DNA of 64,000 bases, from contig NZ_BAOP01000021.1 of assembly GCF_000344135.1 (NCBI RefSeq), positions 20,028 to 84,027 of the forward strand. The letters are read 5' to 3'. Positions 56,673 through 64,000 of the stretch are shown here, one piece after another. The position numbers and the translations under genes were made by a program. How positions within the stretch are numbered: position 1 is the stretch's first letter; each line of letters starts with the position of its first letter. The DNA is from Gordonia malaquae NBRC 108250. GTDB lineage: Bacteria; Actinomycetota; Actinomycetes; Mycobacteriales; Mycobacteriaceae. The notes below the pieces were generated by a model. The model was not told the origin of the DNA. It searched no databases and saw only the letters and a list, made by a program, of their open reading frames with translations.

Positions 56673-57611
56673 TCAGCCTCCGATGAGGTTGGGGTTGTTG
56701 GCGGCGGCGAGGTTCTCCAGCTGCGCGTCAGACAGGTTTCGGGACGAGCCGCGGGCGTAACGCTTTTCGAGGAAATGCTGGCCGACCATCAGAACGCTTG
56801 TCACAGCGAGGTACCAGGCCGACGCGACGAGCAGCAGCGGGATCGGCTGGAAGTTGACGCCCGCGATGTCGCCCTGGCGGCCGAACACGTCGAGAGTGAA
56901 CGGCACCGCCGACACGAGGCTGGTGGTCTTGAGCATGCTGATCAGCTCGTTGCCCGTCGGCGGGATGATCACTCGCATCGCCTGCGGCAGCACCGTCCGT
57001 CGCATCGTTTGACCCCACGTCATACCGAGCGCGGTCGACGCCTCCATCTGGCCCTCGCCGACCGACGAGATGCCTGCCCGGACGATCTCGGCCATGTACG
57101 CGGCTTCGTTCAGTGCCAGTCCGATTGTCGCGAGTACAAACACATGCTGGAGGCTGAACTCCTGCGCATCCCATTCGACGAACGTCGGGCCGAACGGCAC
57201 GCCGATGTTGATCGTCGGGTACAGCGAACCGAACAGGCCCCACAGGATCAACTGGACGTAGACCGGTGTTCCGCGGAAGACCCACAAGTAGATCCACGCG
57301 GCCCAGCGGAAGACTCCGTTCGGCGACATGCGCATCACCGCGAGCAGCACGCCGAGAGCCACACCTCCGACCATTGCGAGAATGGTCAGTGCCAGCGTGT
57401 ACCCGACGCCCGACAGGATCCTGACCTCGAAGAGGTACTTCCCGAACGTGTCCCAGTGATAGTTGTCATTGGTCGCTGCTCCGTAAATGAACAACCCGGC
57501 GAGGACAACCACAATCGTGCCCGCGACCCACTGCCCTGGGTGCTTCACCGGTATCGCTTTGATCGGGGCAGGCCTGCCGCTTTCGGCCGTCTGCTTGTCG
57601 TCAGTCGTCAT
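56673..57611 (-). CDS. Polar amino acid ABC transporter permease
   Basis: A 312-aa permease of the HisM/GlnP type with about five or six helices. A long N-terminal soluble part (about 30 residues) precedes the first helix. The coupling loop is in [29 protein letters not shown], the family's EAA motif. It is likely a homodimeric channel, since only one permease gene is present. Confidence 0.92.
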   Translation of the reverse strand: MTTDDKQTAESGRPAPIKAIPVKHPGQWVAGTIVVVLAGLFIYGAATNDNYHWDTFGKYLFEVRILSGVGYTLALTILAMVGGVALGVLLAVMRMSPNGVFRWAAWIYLWVFRGTPVYVQLILWGLFGSLYPTINIGVPFGPTFVEWDAQEFSLQHVFVLATIGLALNEAAYMAEIVRAGISSVGEGQMEASTALGMTWGQTMRRTVLPQAMRVIIPPTGNELISMLKTTSLVSAVPFTLDVFGRQGDIAGVNFQPIPLLLVASAWYLAVTSVLMVGQHFLEKRYARGSSRNLSDAQLENLAAANNPNLIGG

Positions 57612-57614
57612 GAG

Positions 57615-58493
57615 TTATTCCTTCGCCCCGTTGATCTCTGCGTGCTCGATCATTCCGGCCTGCACGCCCCAATGCTCGTTGATCGTCCGGTAGTAGCCCT
57701 TGTCGATGAGATGCTGCATCGCCTTCTGCACCGCGGCGGCGAGCGGCGAGCCCTTCTTGATCGGAAGTCCGTACGGCGCGGCGTCGTACGCGGGGCCGAC
57801 CTGGTGCAGTTGGCCGTCGGTCTTCTTGATCGCGTACGCGGTGACGGGTGAATCCGCGGAGAACGCGTCCACCTGGCCGAGGAGCGTGGCATTCACAGCT
57901 TGGTCCTGGCTGTCGAACTTCACCTTGATGATCGGATCTTCACCGCGCGCTTCGCACGCCGCGCTCTTGGCCGGCACTTCGTCGGTGTCTTCAACGGTCG
58001 TCGCCTGGACACCGACGCGCAGACCGCACGCGTTGTCCGGGTCGATCTCACGTCCCTCTTTGGTGGCCCACTGCACGCCAGCGCTGAAGTAGGTCACGAA
58101 GTCGACCTCCTTCTCGCGTTCCAGCGAGTCGGTGAAGGACGACATCCCCATGTGGAAGGTTCCGGCCTGGATGGCGGGAATGATCTTGCCGAAGTCTGCT
58201 TCGAAGAACTTCGGCTCCAGCCCGAGGACTTGACTGACAGCCGTGACCAAGTCGACGTCGAAGCCGATGATCCGTCCTTCGCTGTCCTTGAACTCGTTCG
58301 GCTGATACGGCACGTTGGTGCCGACCTTCAGCACTCCCCCTGCGCGAATGTCGTCCGGAACGAGCGCCGCGATGTCGGGCTGCTTCGCGATGGTCAGCGA
58401 GATCGGCTTGGTGTCGTTGGCCGATTCGTCGACGACACATCCGGTCATCAGCAAGGCCGCACAGGCCAGCACACCTGCCAGACGCACGCGCAT
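57615..58493 (-). CDS. Polar amino acid ABC transporter substrate-binding lipoprotein
   Basis: A protein of about 292 aa of the SBP_bac_3 family. The signal peptide ends in LMTGC, a lipobox. Seen are GTNVPYQPNEFKDSEGRIIGFDVDLV, the ligand-binding DFGKIIPAIQAGTFHMGMSSFTD, and LRVGVQATT. This is the glutamine/glutamate-like layout, and the exact amino acid is unknown. ATG 58493 has GAAGG upstream. A start at 58517 would add eight residues. Confidence 0.9.
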   Translation of the reverse strand: MRVRLAGVLACAALLMTGCVVDESANDTKPISLTIAKQPDIAALVPDDIRAGGVLKVGTNVPYQPNEFKDSEGRIIGFDVDLVTAVSQVLGLEPKFFEADFGKIIPAIQAGTFHMGMSSFTDSLEREKEVDFVTYFSAGVQWATKEGREIDPDNACGLRVGVQATTVEDTDEVPAKSAACEARGEDPIIKVKFDSQDQAVNATLLGQVDAFSADSPVTAYAIKKTDGQLHQVGPAYDAAPYGLPIKKGSPLAAAVQKAMQHLIDKGYYRTINEHWGVQAGMIEHAEINGAKE

Positions 58494-58643
58494 GGGCACC
58501 TTCTTGTTCTGTCGCATCGGTTGATGAAACTACTTCAATCAGAGACACGAGTATTGCCGATCCGAGTTCTCCGTCACGCCATCGGGTCCGGTCATGGAAC
58601 CGAATCGTGAGTCTGAGCGTCTAATCCCCGTGCTCAACCAGAT

Positions 58644-59711
58644 TCACAGCACGGCGAGCACGGCAGAACTGAACTCTCCTGTCGACGCCGTTCCTCCCAA
58701 GTCTGCGGTCGCCAGACCGTCGGCGAGGACGTGTGCGACGGCGCCATCGATCGAGTCGGCGGCCGCCCTGAGTGCGTCGGAGTCCCGACGTTCGCCCTCC
58801 CACCGGAGGAGCATCGCGACCGAGAGAATCGTGGCGATCGGGTTGGCGATCCCCTGCCCGGCGATGTCCGGAGCGGCACCGTGCACCGCCTGGGCCATCG
58901 CCCGGTCCGTCGAACTGTTCAACGACGCCGCGAGGCCGAGCGACCCCGACAGCTCAGCGGCGAGATCCGACAGGATGTCTCCGAACAGATTCTCCGTGAC
59001 GACCACATCGAAGTCGGCCGGCCGCCGAACGAGGAGCGCTGCCATGGCGTCGACGTGCTCCGTGTTGACGGTGATGTCCGGGTAACGCTCGGACACCTGA
59101 AGACACACGTCTCGGAACAGTCCCGTCGTCAGACGGAGCACGTTCGCCTTGTGGACGACGGTCACATGCCCACGTCGACGCCGTGCCGCTTCGAACGCCT
59201 CCACGGCGATCCGTTCAGTCGCGGCCCGCGTGATCAATCCGACGGACAGTGCGACGTCGGGAGTCGGCATGAACTCGCCGCTCCCGACGGCCATGTTCCG
59301 ATCGGCGTACAAGCCCTCACTGTTCTCCCGCACGATCAGCACGTCGATGTCGGGCGCCGTCGCGGGCACTCCGGCAACCGCGCGGGCGGGCCGCAGGTTG
59401 GCGAACAGATCGAACTGCTTGCGCATCACAGCACCAGGCGCGGGATGACGGAACGGCGGCGGGTACGCGGCACTGTCGTGCGGTCCGACGAGCCACAGCT
59501 CGATGCCGGACAGAGCGTCCAACGTCGACTCCGGAACGGGGGCGCCGTGCAGTTCAATCGCGGCGGCCCCGAACGGCAGCTCGACGGTCGCCAGCTCGAC
59601 TCCGTGTGCCTCCAGCGCGCGCCGCGCGACGTCGACGGCCACCGGCACTACTTCCGGTCCTATCCCGTCGCCCTCGAGCACCGCAAGCCGAACGGTCTGG
59701 GTCTCGGTCAT
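58644..59711 (-). CDS. Isocitrate/isopropylmalate dehydrogenase family protein
   Basis: A 355-aa NAD-dependent beta-decarboxylating dehydrogenase. It has GDGIGPEVV, the substrate loop NLRPARAVAG, RENSEGLYADRN, KANVLR, and DILSDLAAELSGSLG. The loop RENSEGLYADR is closer to tartrate/homoisocitrate/isocitrate-type enzymes than to canonical LeuB (ELTGGIYFG), so 3-isopropylmalate is not certain. The start ATG 59711 has GAGGAGG upstream. It overlaps the preceding small gene by one base, forming a chain with polA. Confidence 0.82.
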   Translation of the reverse strand: MTETQTVRLAVLEGDGIGPEVVPVAVDVARRALEAHGVELATVELPFGAAAIELHGAPVPESTLDALSGIELWLVGPHDSAAYPPPFRHPAPGAVMRKQFDLFANLRPARAVAGVPATAPDIDVLIVRENSEGLYADRNMAVGSGEFMPTPDVALSVGLITRAATERIAVEAFEAARRRRGHVTVVHKANVLRLTTGLFRDVCLQVSERYPDITVNTEHVDAMAALLVRRPADFDVVVTENLFGDILSDLAAELSGSLGLAASLNSSTDRAMAQAVHGAAPDIAGQGIANPIATILSVAMLLRWEGERRDSDALRAAADSIDGAVAHVLADGLATADLGGTASTGEFSSAVLAVL

Positions 59712-59953
59712 CAGTCCTCCTCAGCTTCACAGTCCGGAAGATCCGCGTCGGCCAGTTCCAGTGCGGACTCGTACGACCTGGTCATCGTGACTCCGTTCAA
59801 CGGCGTATACGAAGCTTCGTACACGCGGTGCACACACGACCGTTCAGGCGGAGACGGTTCGACCACCACGAACATGACTGCCGCGACCGCGCCAACGACG
59901 GCGACGACGGCGGCGAGAAACGCTGGAACCAGTAGATCTGCCTTCGCACGCAT
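59711..59953 (-). CDS. Small membrane protein between SPOR protein and dehydrogenase
   Basis: An 80-aa protein with one strong hydrophobic helix (residues about 7-32, LVPAFLAAVVAVVGAVAAVMFVVV), then a short outer part with RSCVHRVYEASYTPLNG, and a C-terminal acidic tail ending in EAEED with a second cysteine in DLPDC. Not recognised. ATG 59953 has GGGGGAG upstream. It lies two bases after the SPOR gene and overlaps the next start, so it is very likely a real, translated gene. Confidence 0.65.
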   Translation of the reverse strand: MRAKADLLVPAFLAAVVAVVGAVAAVMFVVVEPSPPERSCVHRVYEASYTPLNGVTMTRSYESALELADADLPDCEAEED

Positions 59954-59955
59954 GA

Positions 59956-60426
59956 TCACTCCCCCGAATAGCGCACGTAGCAGGCACCGGAGCCGTACCC
60001 GCCGCACACGGACTCAGCGGCGGACTCGCTCGCGACGGGGATCACCACGACCCAGGTCGACGACGATCCGACGATGTACCCGGGCCTGACCACGGCACCG
60101 TGCTGCGCGGCGGCTGCGTCCGCGTTCGATCGATCGTTGAAGGCTCCGAGCTGTGCGTACCATCCCCCGGCGCCCGATTCGGTCCGGGTCGGCTCGGCGG
60201 CAGGCGGCGGCGTATGGGTCTCGGTGACGGTGACGGGCGGGGTGACCGTGACAGTCTCGGGAGTCGACGGCGCGGAGGTCAGTGCCGACGATGCGGCAGC
60301 GGGATCTGCCACCGCGTCGGACGAGTCCTTGACGATGAGCCAGCCGACTATCCCGAGCACACCGAGCAGTGCGATGATCACGGCGATGATCGCCGGCAGC
60401 ACCCAGTCCTGTCGGCCGTCGCGCAT
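59956..60426 (-). CDS. Membrane-anchored SPOR-like protein
   Basis: A 156-aa protein with a short N-terminal cytoplasmic part, a membrane helix (about residues 11-33), a Thr/Pro/Val-rich linker (about 40-85) and a C-terminal SPOR-like fold starting GGWYAQLGAFNDRSNADAAAAQHG. SPOR domains bind peptidoglycan stripped of stem peptides at division sites. Its start overlaps the polA stop by one base (TGATG). Cell-wall division is thus linked in transcription to replication repair. Confidence 0.72.
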   Translation of the reverse strand: MRDGRQDWVLPAIIAVIIALLGVLGIVGWLIVKDSSDAVADPAAASSALTSAPSTPETVTVTPPVTVTETHTPPPAAEPTRTESGAGGWYAQLGAFNDRSNADAAAAQHGAVVRPGYIVGSSSTWVVVIPVASESAAESVCGGYGSGACYVRYSGE

Positions 60427-63134
60427 CAGTGAGCTGCTTCGTCCCACGTGCGGCCGAAGCCGACCGACACCTCAAGCGGCACGGACAGCTTGATCGCGCC
60501 GCCCATCTCCTCGCGAACCAGCTTCTCGACGGCGTCGCGCTCGTCGGCGGCGACATCGAGCACGAGTTCGTCATGAACCTGCAACAGCATCCGTGACCGA
60601 TGGCCCTCTGCCGCGAGTCGGTTCTGGACCTTGATCATCGCGACCTTGATGATGTCTGCCGCCGTGCCCTGGATCGGTGCGTTCAGCGCCATGCGCTCGG
60701 CGGACTGACGTCGCTGGAAGTTGTCCGAGTTCAGGTCGGGCAGGTAGCGGCGACGGCCGAACAGGGTCGCCGTGTACTCCTTGCGACGTGCTTCGACCAC
60801 AACGTCGTGGAGGTAGTCGCGCACTCCGCCGAAACGGTCGAAGTACTGCTCCATCTGCTGCTTGGCCTCTTCTCGGCCGATGCCGAGCTGTGCGGCCAGA
60901 CCGAACGCGCTCAGGCCGTACGCGAGACCGTACGACATCGCCTTGACCCGCGACCGCATCTGCGAGTCGACTTGATCGACCGGAACGCCGAACGCCCGCG
61001 ATCCGACGAAGTTGTGGAGGTCCTCCCCCGACCGGAACGCTTCGATGAGCCCTTCGTCTTCCGAGAGATGCGCCATGATGCGCATCTCGATCTGCGAATA
61101 ATCCGCCGTCATCAAGGAGTCGAACTCCGGCGCCACCACGAAGCCACCACGAATCTGCCGTCCGGCGTCGGTGCGCACGGGGATGTTCTGCAGGTTCGGG
61201 TCGGTCGACGAAAGACGGCCGGTCGCGGCGACGGTCTGGTTGAACGTCGTGTGGATACGGCCGTCGTCGGCGACCGACTTGAGCAGGCCGTCGACAGTCA
61301 CCTTCAGGCGAGTGGCGTCGCGGTGCTCGAGCAGGAACTTGAGGAACGGATGCTCGGTCTTCTCGTACAGCGAGGCCAACGCGTCCGCATCGGTGGTGTA
61401 GCCCGTCTTCGTCTTCTTCGTCTTCGGCATGTCGAGTTTGTCGAAGAGGATCGTCTGCAGCTGCTTCGGCGATCCCAGATTGACCTGCTCGCCGATCACC
61501 TCGTAGGCGGATTCGGCGGCGTCACGGACACGCTGCGCGAATTCACGCTCCAGGTCGGAGAAGTGCTCGGTGTCGACGCCGATGCCGACCGCCTCGAGCT
61601 CGGCGAGAACAAACGCGAGGGGCAGTTCCATCTCGGTCAACAGCGACGTCGATTCTATGCGCTCGAGTTCGGTGTCCAACGCGTCGGCGAGTTCGGCGAC
61701 CGCCCTCGCGGACAGCATCAGAGTCTCTGCCGCACGCGCGGAATCGGCGTCGTCGTCGAGCAGCGACAGTTGACCGCCGTCGTCCACTCCGTCGTCGGCG
61801 CGGAGTTCACGACGCAGGTAGCGCAGCGCGAGGTCGTCGAGGTTGAACGTGCGCTGCCCCGGTCGAACCAGGTACGCGGCTAGCGATGTGTCCGAGGTGA
61901 CTCCCGCGACAGTCCAGCCGCGACCCCGGAAGGCGTGCACCGCCCATTTCGCCTCGTGGACGGCCTTCGCGACCGAGGCGTCCGCCAGCCAGTCGGCGAG
62001 AGCCGCCTCGTCGTCCACCGACAGGGCGACCGGGTCGATGTACGCCGCGTCACCGTCGGCAGCAGCGATCGCCAGACCGTCGACGTCGCCGCCGACGACG
62101 ACGTGCTTGGCGTCCACGGCAAGTCCAGCACGTCCGGTCCTGGCGTGAGCGTCGAGCCAAGCGGCCACCTCGTCTGCGCCGAGCCGGGTGCCGTTGACCT
62201 CGAAACCCTCCTCCGCCTCGGGCTCCACCGACGACAGCGTCGAGAACAGGCGGTCGCGCAGAACCTTGAACTCGAGATCGTCGAACAATGCGTGGATCTT
62301 GTCGCGGTCCCAGGCGTGCAATGCGAGCTCGTCGGGTCCGGCAGGCAGTTCCATGTCGCGGACGAGTTCGGTCAGCCTGCGATTCATGATGACGCCGGCG
62401 AGGTTGGCACGCAGCGAGTCGCCGACCTTGCCCTTGACCTCATCGGCCCGATTGACGAGTTCGTCGAATGAACCGTATTCACGAATCCATTTGGCCGCGG
62501 TCTTCTCACCGACTCCCGGGATGCCGGGCAGATTGTCGGACGGGTCGCCGCGGAGCGCGGCGTAGTCCGGGTACTGCGCGGGCGTCAGACCGTACTTTTT
62601 CTCCACCTCGTCGGGGGTGAAGCGAGTCATCTCCGACACGCCGCGCTTGGGGTAGAGAACGGTGATGTTGTCGTTCACCAGCTGCAGGGAGTCGCGGTCA
62701 CCGGTGACCACCAGAACGCGATAGCCCTGCTGGTCGGCTTGCGTCGCGAGTGTTCCGATGATGTCGTCCGCCTCGAACCCGTCGATGGCCATCACCGGTA
62801 TCCCCATGGCGCCCAAGACGTCCTTGGTCAGGTCGACCTGGCCGCGGAACTCGTCGGGCGACTTGCTGCGCTGTGCCTTGTACTCGGGGAACATCTCCGA
62901 CCGAAACGTCTGACGCGAGACGTCGAAGGCGGCCGCGATGTGTGTCGGCTCCTCATCGCGCAGCAGGTTGATCAGCATCGACGTGAAGCCGTACACGGCG
63001 TTGGTGCTCTGTCCGGTGTTCGTCTTGAAATTCTCCGGAGGCAACGCGAAAAACGCACGATAGGCGAGAGAATGCCCATCGAGAAGCATGAGGGTCGGGC
63101 GATTCTTGCTGGCGTTCGTCTGCGCTGGGCTCAC
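60426..63134 (-). CDS. polA: DNA polymerase I
   Basis: A 902-aa Pol I. The 5'-3' exonuclease domain occupies about residues 1-300 (LLDGHSLAYRAFFALP, GFEADDIIGTLA). The middle 3'-5' domain is degenerate, as in mycobacteria. The polymerase domain has motif A TADYSQIEMRIMAHL, motif B RMALNAPIQGTAADIIK and motif C QVHDELVLD. GTG 63134 is taken as the start because a -10 box (TAGACT, 63142-63147) would place transcription at about 63135, giving a leaderless mRNA. Confidence 0.96.
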   Translation of the reverse strand: MSPAQTNASKNRPTLMLLDGHSLAYRAFFALPPENFKTNTGQSTNAVYGFTSMLINLLRDEEPTHIAAAFDVSRQTFRSEMFPEYKAQRSKSPDEFRGQVDLTKDVLGAMGIPVMAIDGFEADDIIGTLATQADQQGYRVLVVTGDRDSLQLVNDNITVLYPKRGVSEMTRFTPDEVEKKYGLTPAQYPDYAALRGDPSDNLPGIPGVGEKTAAKWIREYGSFDELVNRADEVKGKVGDSLRANLAGVIMNRRLTELVRDMELPAGPDELALHAWDRDKIHALFDDLEFKVLRDRLFSTLSSVEPEAEEGFEVNGTRLGADEVAAWLDAHARTGRAGLAVDAKHVVVGGDVDGLAIAAADGDAAYIDPVALSVDDEAALADWLADASVAKAVHEAKWAVHAFRGRGWTVAGVTSDTSLAAYLVRPGQRTFNLDDLALRYLRRELRADDGVDDGGQLSLLDDDADSARAAETLMLSARAVAELADALDTELERIESTSLLTEMELPLAFVLAELEAVGIGVDTEHFSDLEREFAQRVRDAAESAYEVIGEQVNLGSPKQLQTILFDKLDMPKTKKTKTGYTTDADALASLYEKTEHPFLKFLLEHRDATRLKVTVDGLLKSVADDGRIHTTFNQTVAATGRLSSTDPNLQNIPVRTDAGRQIRGGFVVAPEFDSLMTADYSQIEMRIMAHLSEDEGLIEAFRSGEDLHNFVGSRAFGVPVDQVDSQMRSRVKAMSYGLAYGLSAFGLAAQLGIGREEAKQQMEQYFDRFGGVRDYLHDVVVEARRKEYTATLFGRRRYLPDLNSDNFQRRQSAERMALNAPIQGTAADIIKVAMIKVQNRLAAEGHRSRMLLQVHDELVLDVAADERDAVEKLVREEMGGAIKLSVPLEVSVGFGRTWDEAAH

Positions 63135-63141
63135 ACGAATG

Positions 63142-63147
63142 AGTCTA
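63142..63147 (-). promoter_or_regulatory. Probable polA -10 element, leaderless
   Basis: TAGACT on the minus strand, seven bases before the polA GTG. It implies an mRNA that begins at or within one or two bases of the start codon. No clear -35 was seen. Confidence 0.4.
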
Positions 63148-63179
63148 GTGGCGACCCCCGACAACGTCGGCCGGGGCCG

Positions 63180-63773
63180 TCAGTCGCCGAGCGTGTCGAC
63201 GACGATCTCAGCGACCGCCTTCATCGTCACGCGACGATCCATCGCGTTGCGCTGGATCCACCGGAACGCCTCAGGCTCGGTGATCTCCTGCTTCGTCATC
63301 AACAGACCTTTCGCCTGTTCGATGAGCTTGCGCGTCTCGAAGCGCTCCGACATGTCGGCGACTTCGTTCTCGAGCGCCTTCAACTCGCGGTACCGGCTGA
63401 GCGCCACCTCTATCGCGGGCACCAGGTCGGCCTGGTTGAACGGTTTGACGAGATACGCCATCGCGCCGGCATCGCGCGCCTTCTCGACGAACTCGCGCTG
63501 GCTGAACGCGGTCAGCATCACCACTGCCGCCAGCCGCCTCGCGGCGATCTCGCTCGCCGCGTCGATCCCGTCGCGGACTGGCATCTTGACGTCCATGATC
63601 ACAAGATCCGGATCGAGTTGTTCGGTGAGGTCCACGGCCACCTGACCGTTCGGAGCTTCGCCGACGACGTCGTATCCCTCTTCGCGGAGCATCTCGACAA
63701 GATCGAGACGAATGAGCGAATCGTCCTCCGCCACAACGACGCGGACCGCGCTGGCGGATGTCGCGTCGGACAT
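63180..63773 (-). CDS. pdtaR: Two-component response regulator with ANTAR RNA-binding domain (PdtaR-type)
   Basis: A 197-aa protein. The receiver domain has the acidic pair in VVAEDDS, the phospho-acceptor in DLVIMDVKMPVRDG, and the conserved T and K in VVMLTAFSQ and YLVKPFNQ. The ANTAR domain (about 140-195, RKLIEQAKGLLMTKQEITEPEAFRWIQRNAMDRR) binds paired hairpins in mRNA and prevents termination. Its place beside polA matches Rv1626 of M. tuberculosis. Start ATG 63773 has GGAAGG upstream. Confidence 0.95.
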   Translation of the reverse strand: MSDATSASAVRVVVAEDDSLIRLDLVEMLREEGYDVVGEAPNGQVAVDLTEQLDPDLVIMDVKMPVRDGIDAASEIAARRLAAVVMLTAFSQREFVEKARDAGAMAYLVKPFNQADLVPAIEVALSRYRELKALENEVADMSERFETRKLIEQAKGLLMTKQEITEPEAFRWIQRNAMDRRVTMKAVAEIVVDTLGD

Positions 63774-63809
63774 TTGCGAGCCTTCCGTTCGTCGTCGTGT
63801 GGAAGTGCG

Positions 63810-63891
63810 TGCCCCGGGCCGGACTCGAACCGGCACCCCGTTAGAGACCGCATTTTGAGTGCGGCGCGTCTGCCAATTTCGCCACCGGGGC
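63810..63891 (-). tRNA. tRNA-Leu (anticodon CAA)
   Basis: Read on the minus strand, acceptor arms GCCCCGG and CCGGGGC pair. The anticodon stem CCGCA/TGCGG encloses loop CTCAAAA, giving anticodon CAA. A long variable arm and the T-arm with GTTCGAGTC are present, as in class II leucine tRNAs. The CCA end is not encoded. It lies 36 bases upstream of pdtaR. Confidence 0.93.
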
Positions 63892-64000
63892 AGGTGGAAA
63901 TTCGTGCGATGCACAAGTGTACGGACCCACCCCGGTCGATTTCCACTCGGGTATGAAGTCTTCTGCGACAAGAGAATCGGATCTCGACTATGACGGCGGC

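Noticed and set aside
58644..59711. Canonical leuB (3-isopropylmalate dehydrogenase)
   Set aside because: The substrate loop RENSEGLYADR differs from the LeuB form and no leuA, leuC or leuD is nearby, so only the family was assigned.

Overview
This is a high-GC actinobacterial chromosome segment, most likely from the Mycobacteriales, and a Gordonia-like genus fits best. The inference rests on gene order. Read from the right end, the core genes are pdtaR (ANTAR regulator), polA, rpsA, coaE, uvrB, a universal stress protein, a metallo-beta-lactamase-fold hydrolase, uvrA, infC, rpmI, rplT and an SpoU-type rRNA methyltransferase. That is the order around Rv1626-Rv1644 in Mycobacterium tuberculosis, recalled from memory. 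IdeR-like and Zur-like operators, GTG starts and likely leaderless transcripts also fit this group.

Region 1 (1-8 kb) holds the end of a membrane Ser/Thr kinase with an RCC1-type propeller, then an iron-siderophore ABC importer with two IdeR-like boxes, then the methyltransferase-rplT-rpmI-infC block. infC has an ATC start and a structured leader. Region 2 (8-21 kb) holds two small conserved proteins, a secreted lipase, uvrA, a hydrolase, a DoxX protein, a HelD-type RNA polymerase ATPase, a MerR/SDR divergon, a stress protein and uvrB.

Region 3 (21-30 kb) is accessory: a Rieske lipoprotein, a DUF402 protein, tandem LppU-like membrane proteins (the first broken by an in-frame amber codon), a TetR regulator facing a SNF2 ATPase plus SWIM zinc-finger pair, a PQQ-like propeller protein, and coaE.

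Region 4 (30-52.5 kb) is a block of about 22 kb between coaE and rpsA, genes that are adjacent in M. tuberculosis. It carries a complete lower pathway from 3-hydroxyanthranilate to acetyl-CoA and pyruvate: dioxygenase, decarboxylase, dehydrogenase, deaminase, oxalocrotonate decarboxylase, hydratase, aldolase and acylating acetaldehyde dehydrogenase. With it are an IclR and a LysR regulator, an MHS-type transporter and a kynurenine-formamidase-like hydrolase. Next comes a tight five-gene unit (acyl-CoA ligase, DUF3556 membrane protein, phytoene-desaturase-like flavoprotein, PucR regulator, SDR) of unknown pathway. An AztD-like zinc lipoprotein under a Zur-like box, a glutamate decarboxylase and a VanZ/RDD protein follow.

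Region 5 (52.5-64 kb) holds rpsA, a 2'-5' RNA ligase-like protein with a methyltransferase and half a DUF1990 gene, a polar amino acid ABC importer, an isocitrate/isopropylmalate-type dehydrogenase chained through two small membrane proteins to polA, pdtaR and tRNA-Leu(CAA). No transposase, integrase, rRNA or CRISPR array was seen, and no gene-free stretch exceeds 300 bases. Long perfect hairpins sit between most convergent gene pairs, and two of them share sequence.
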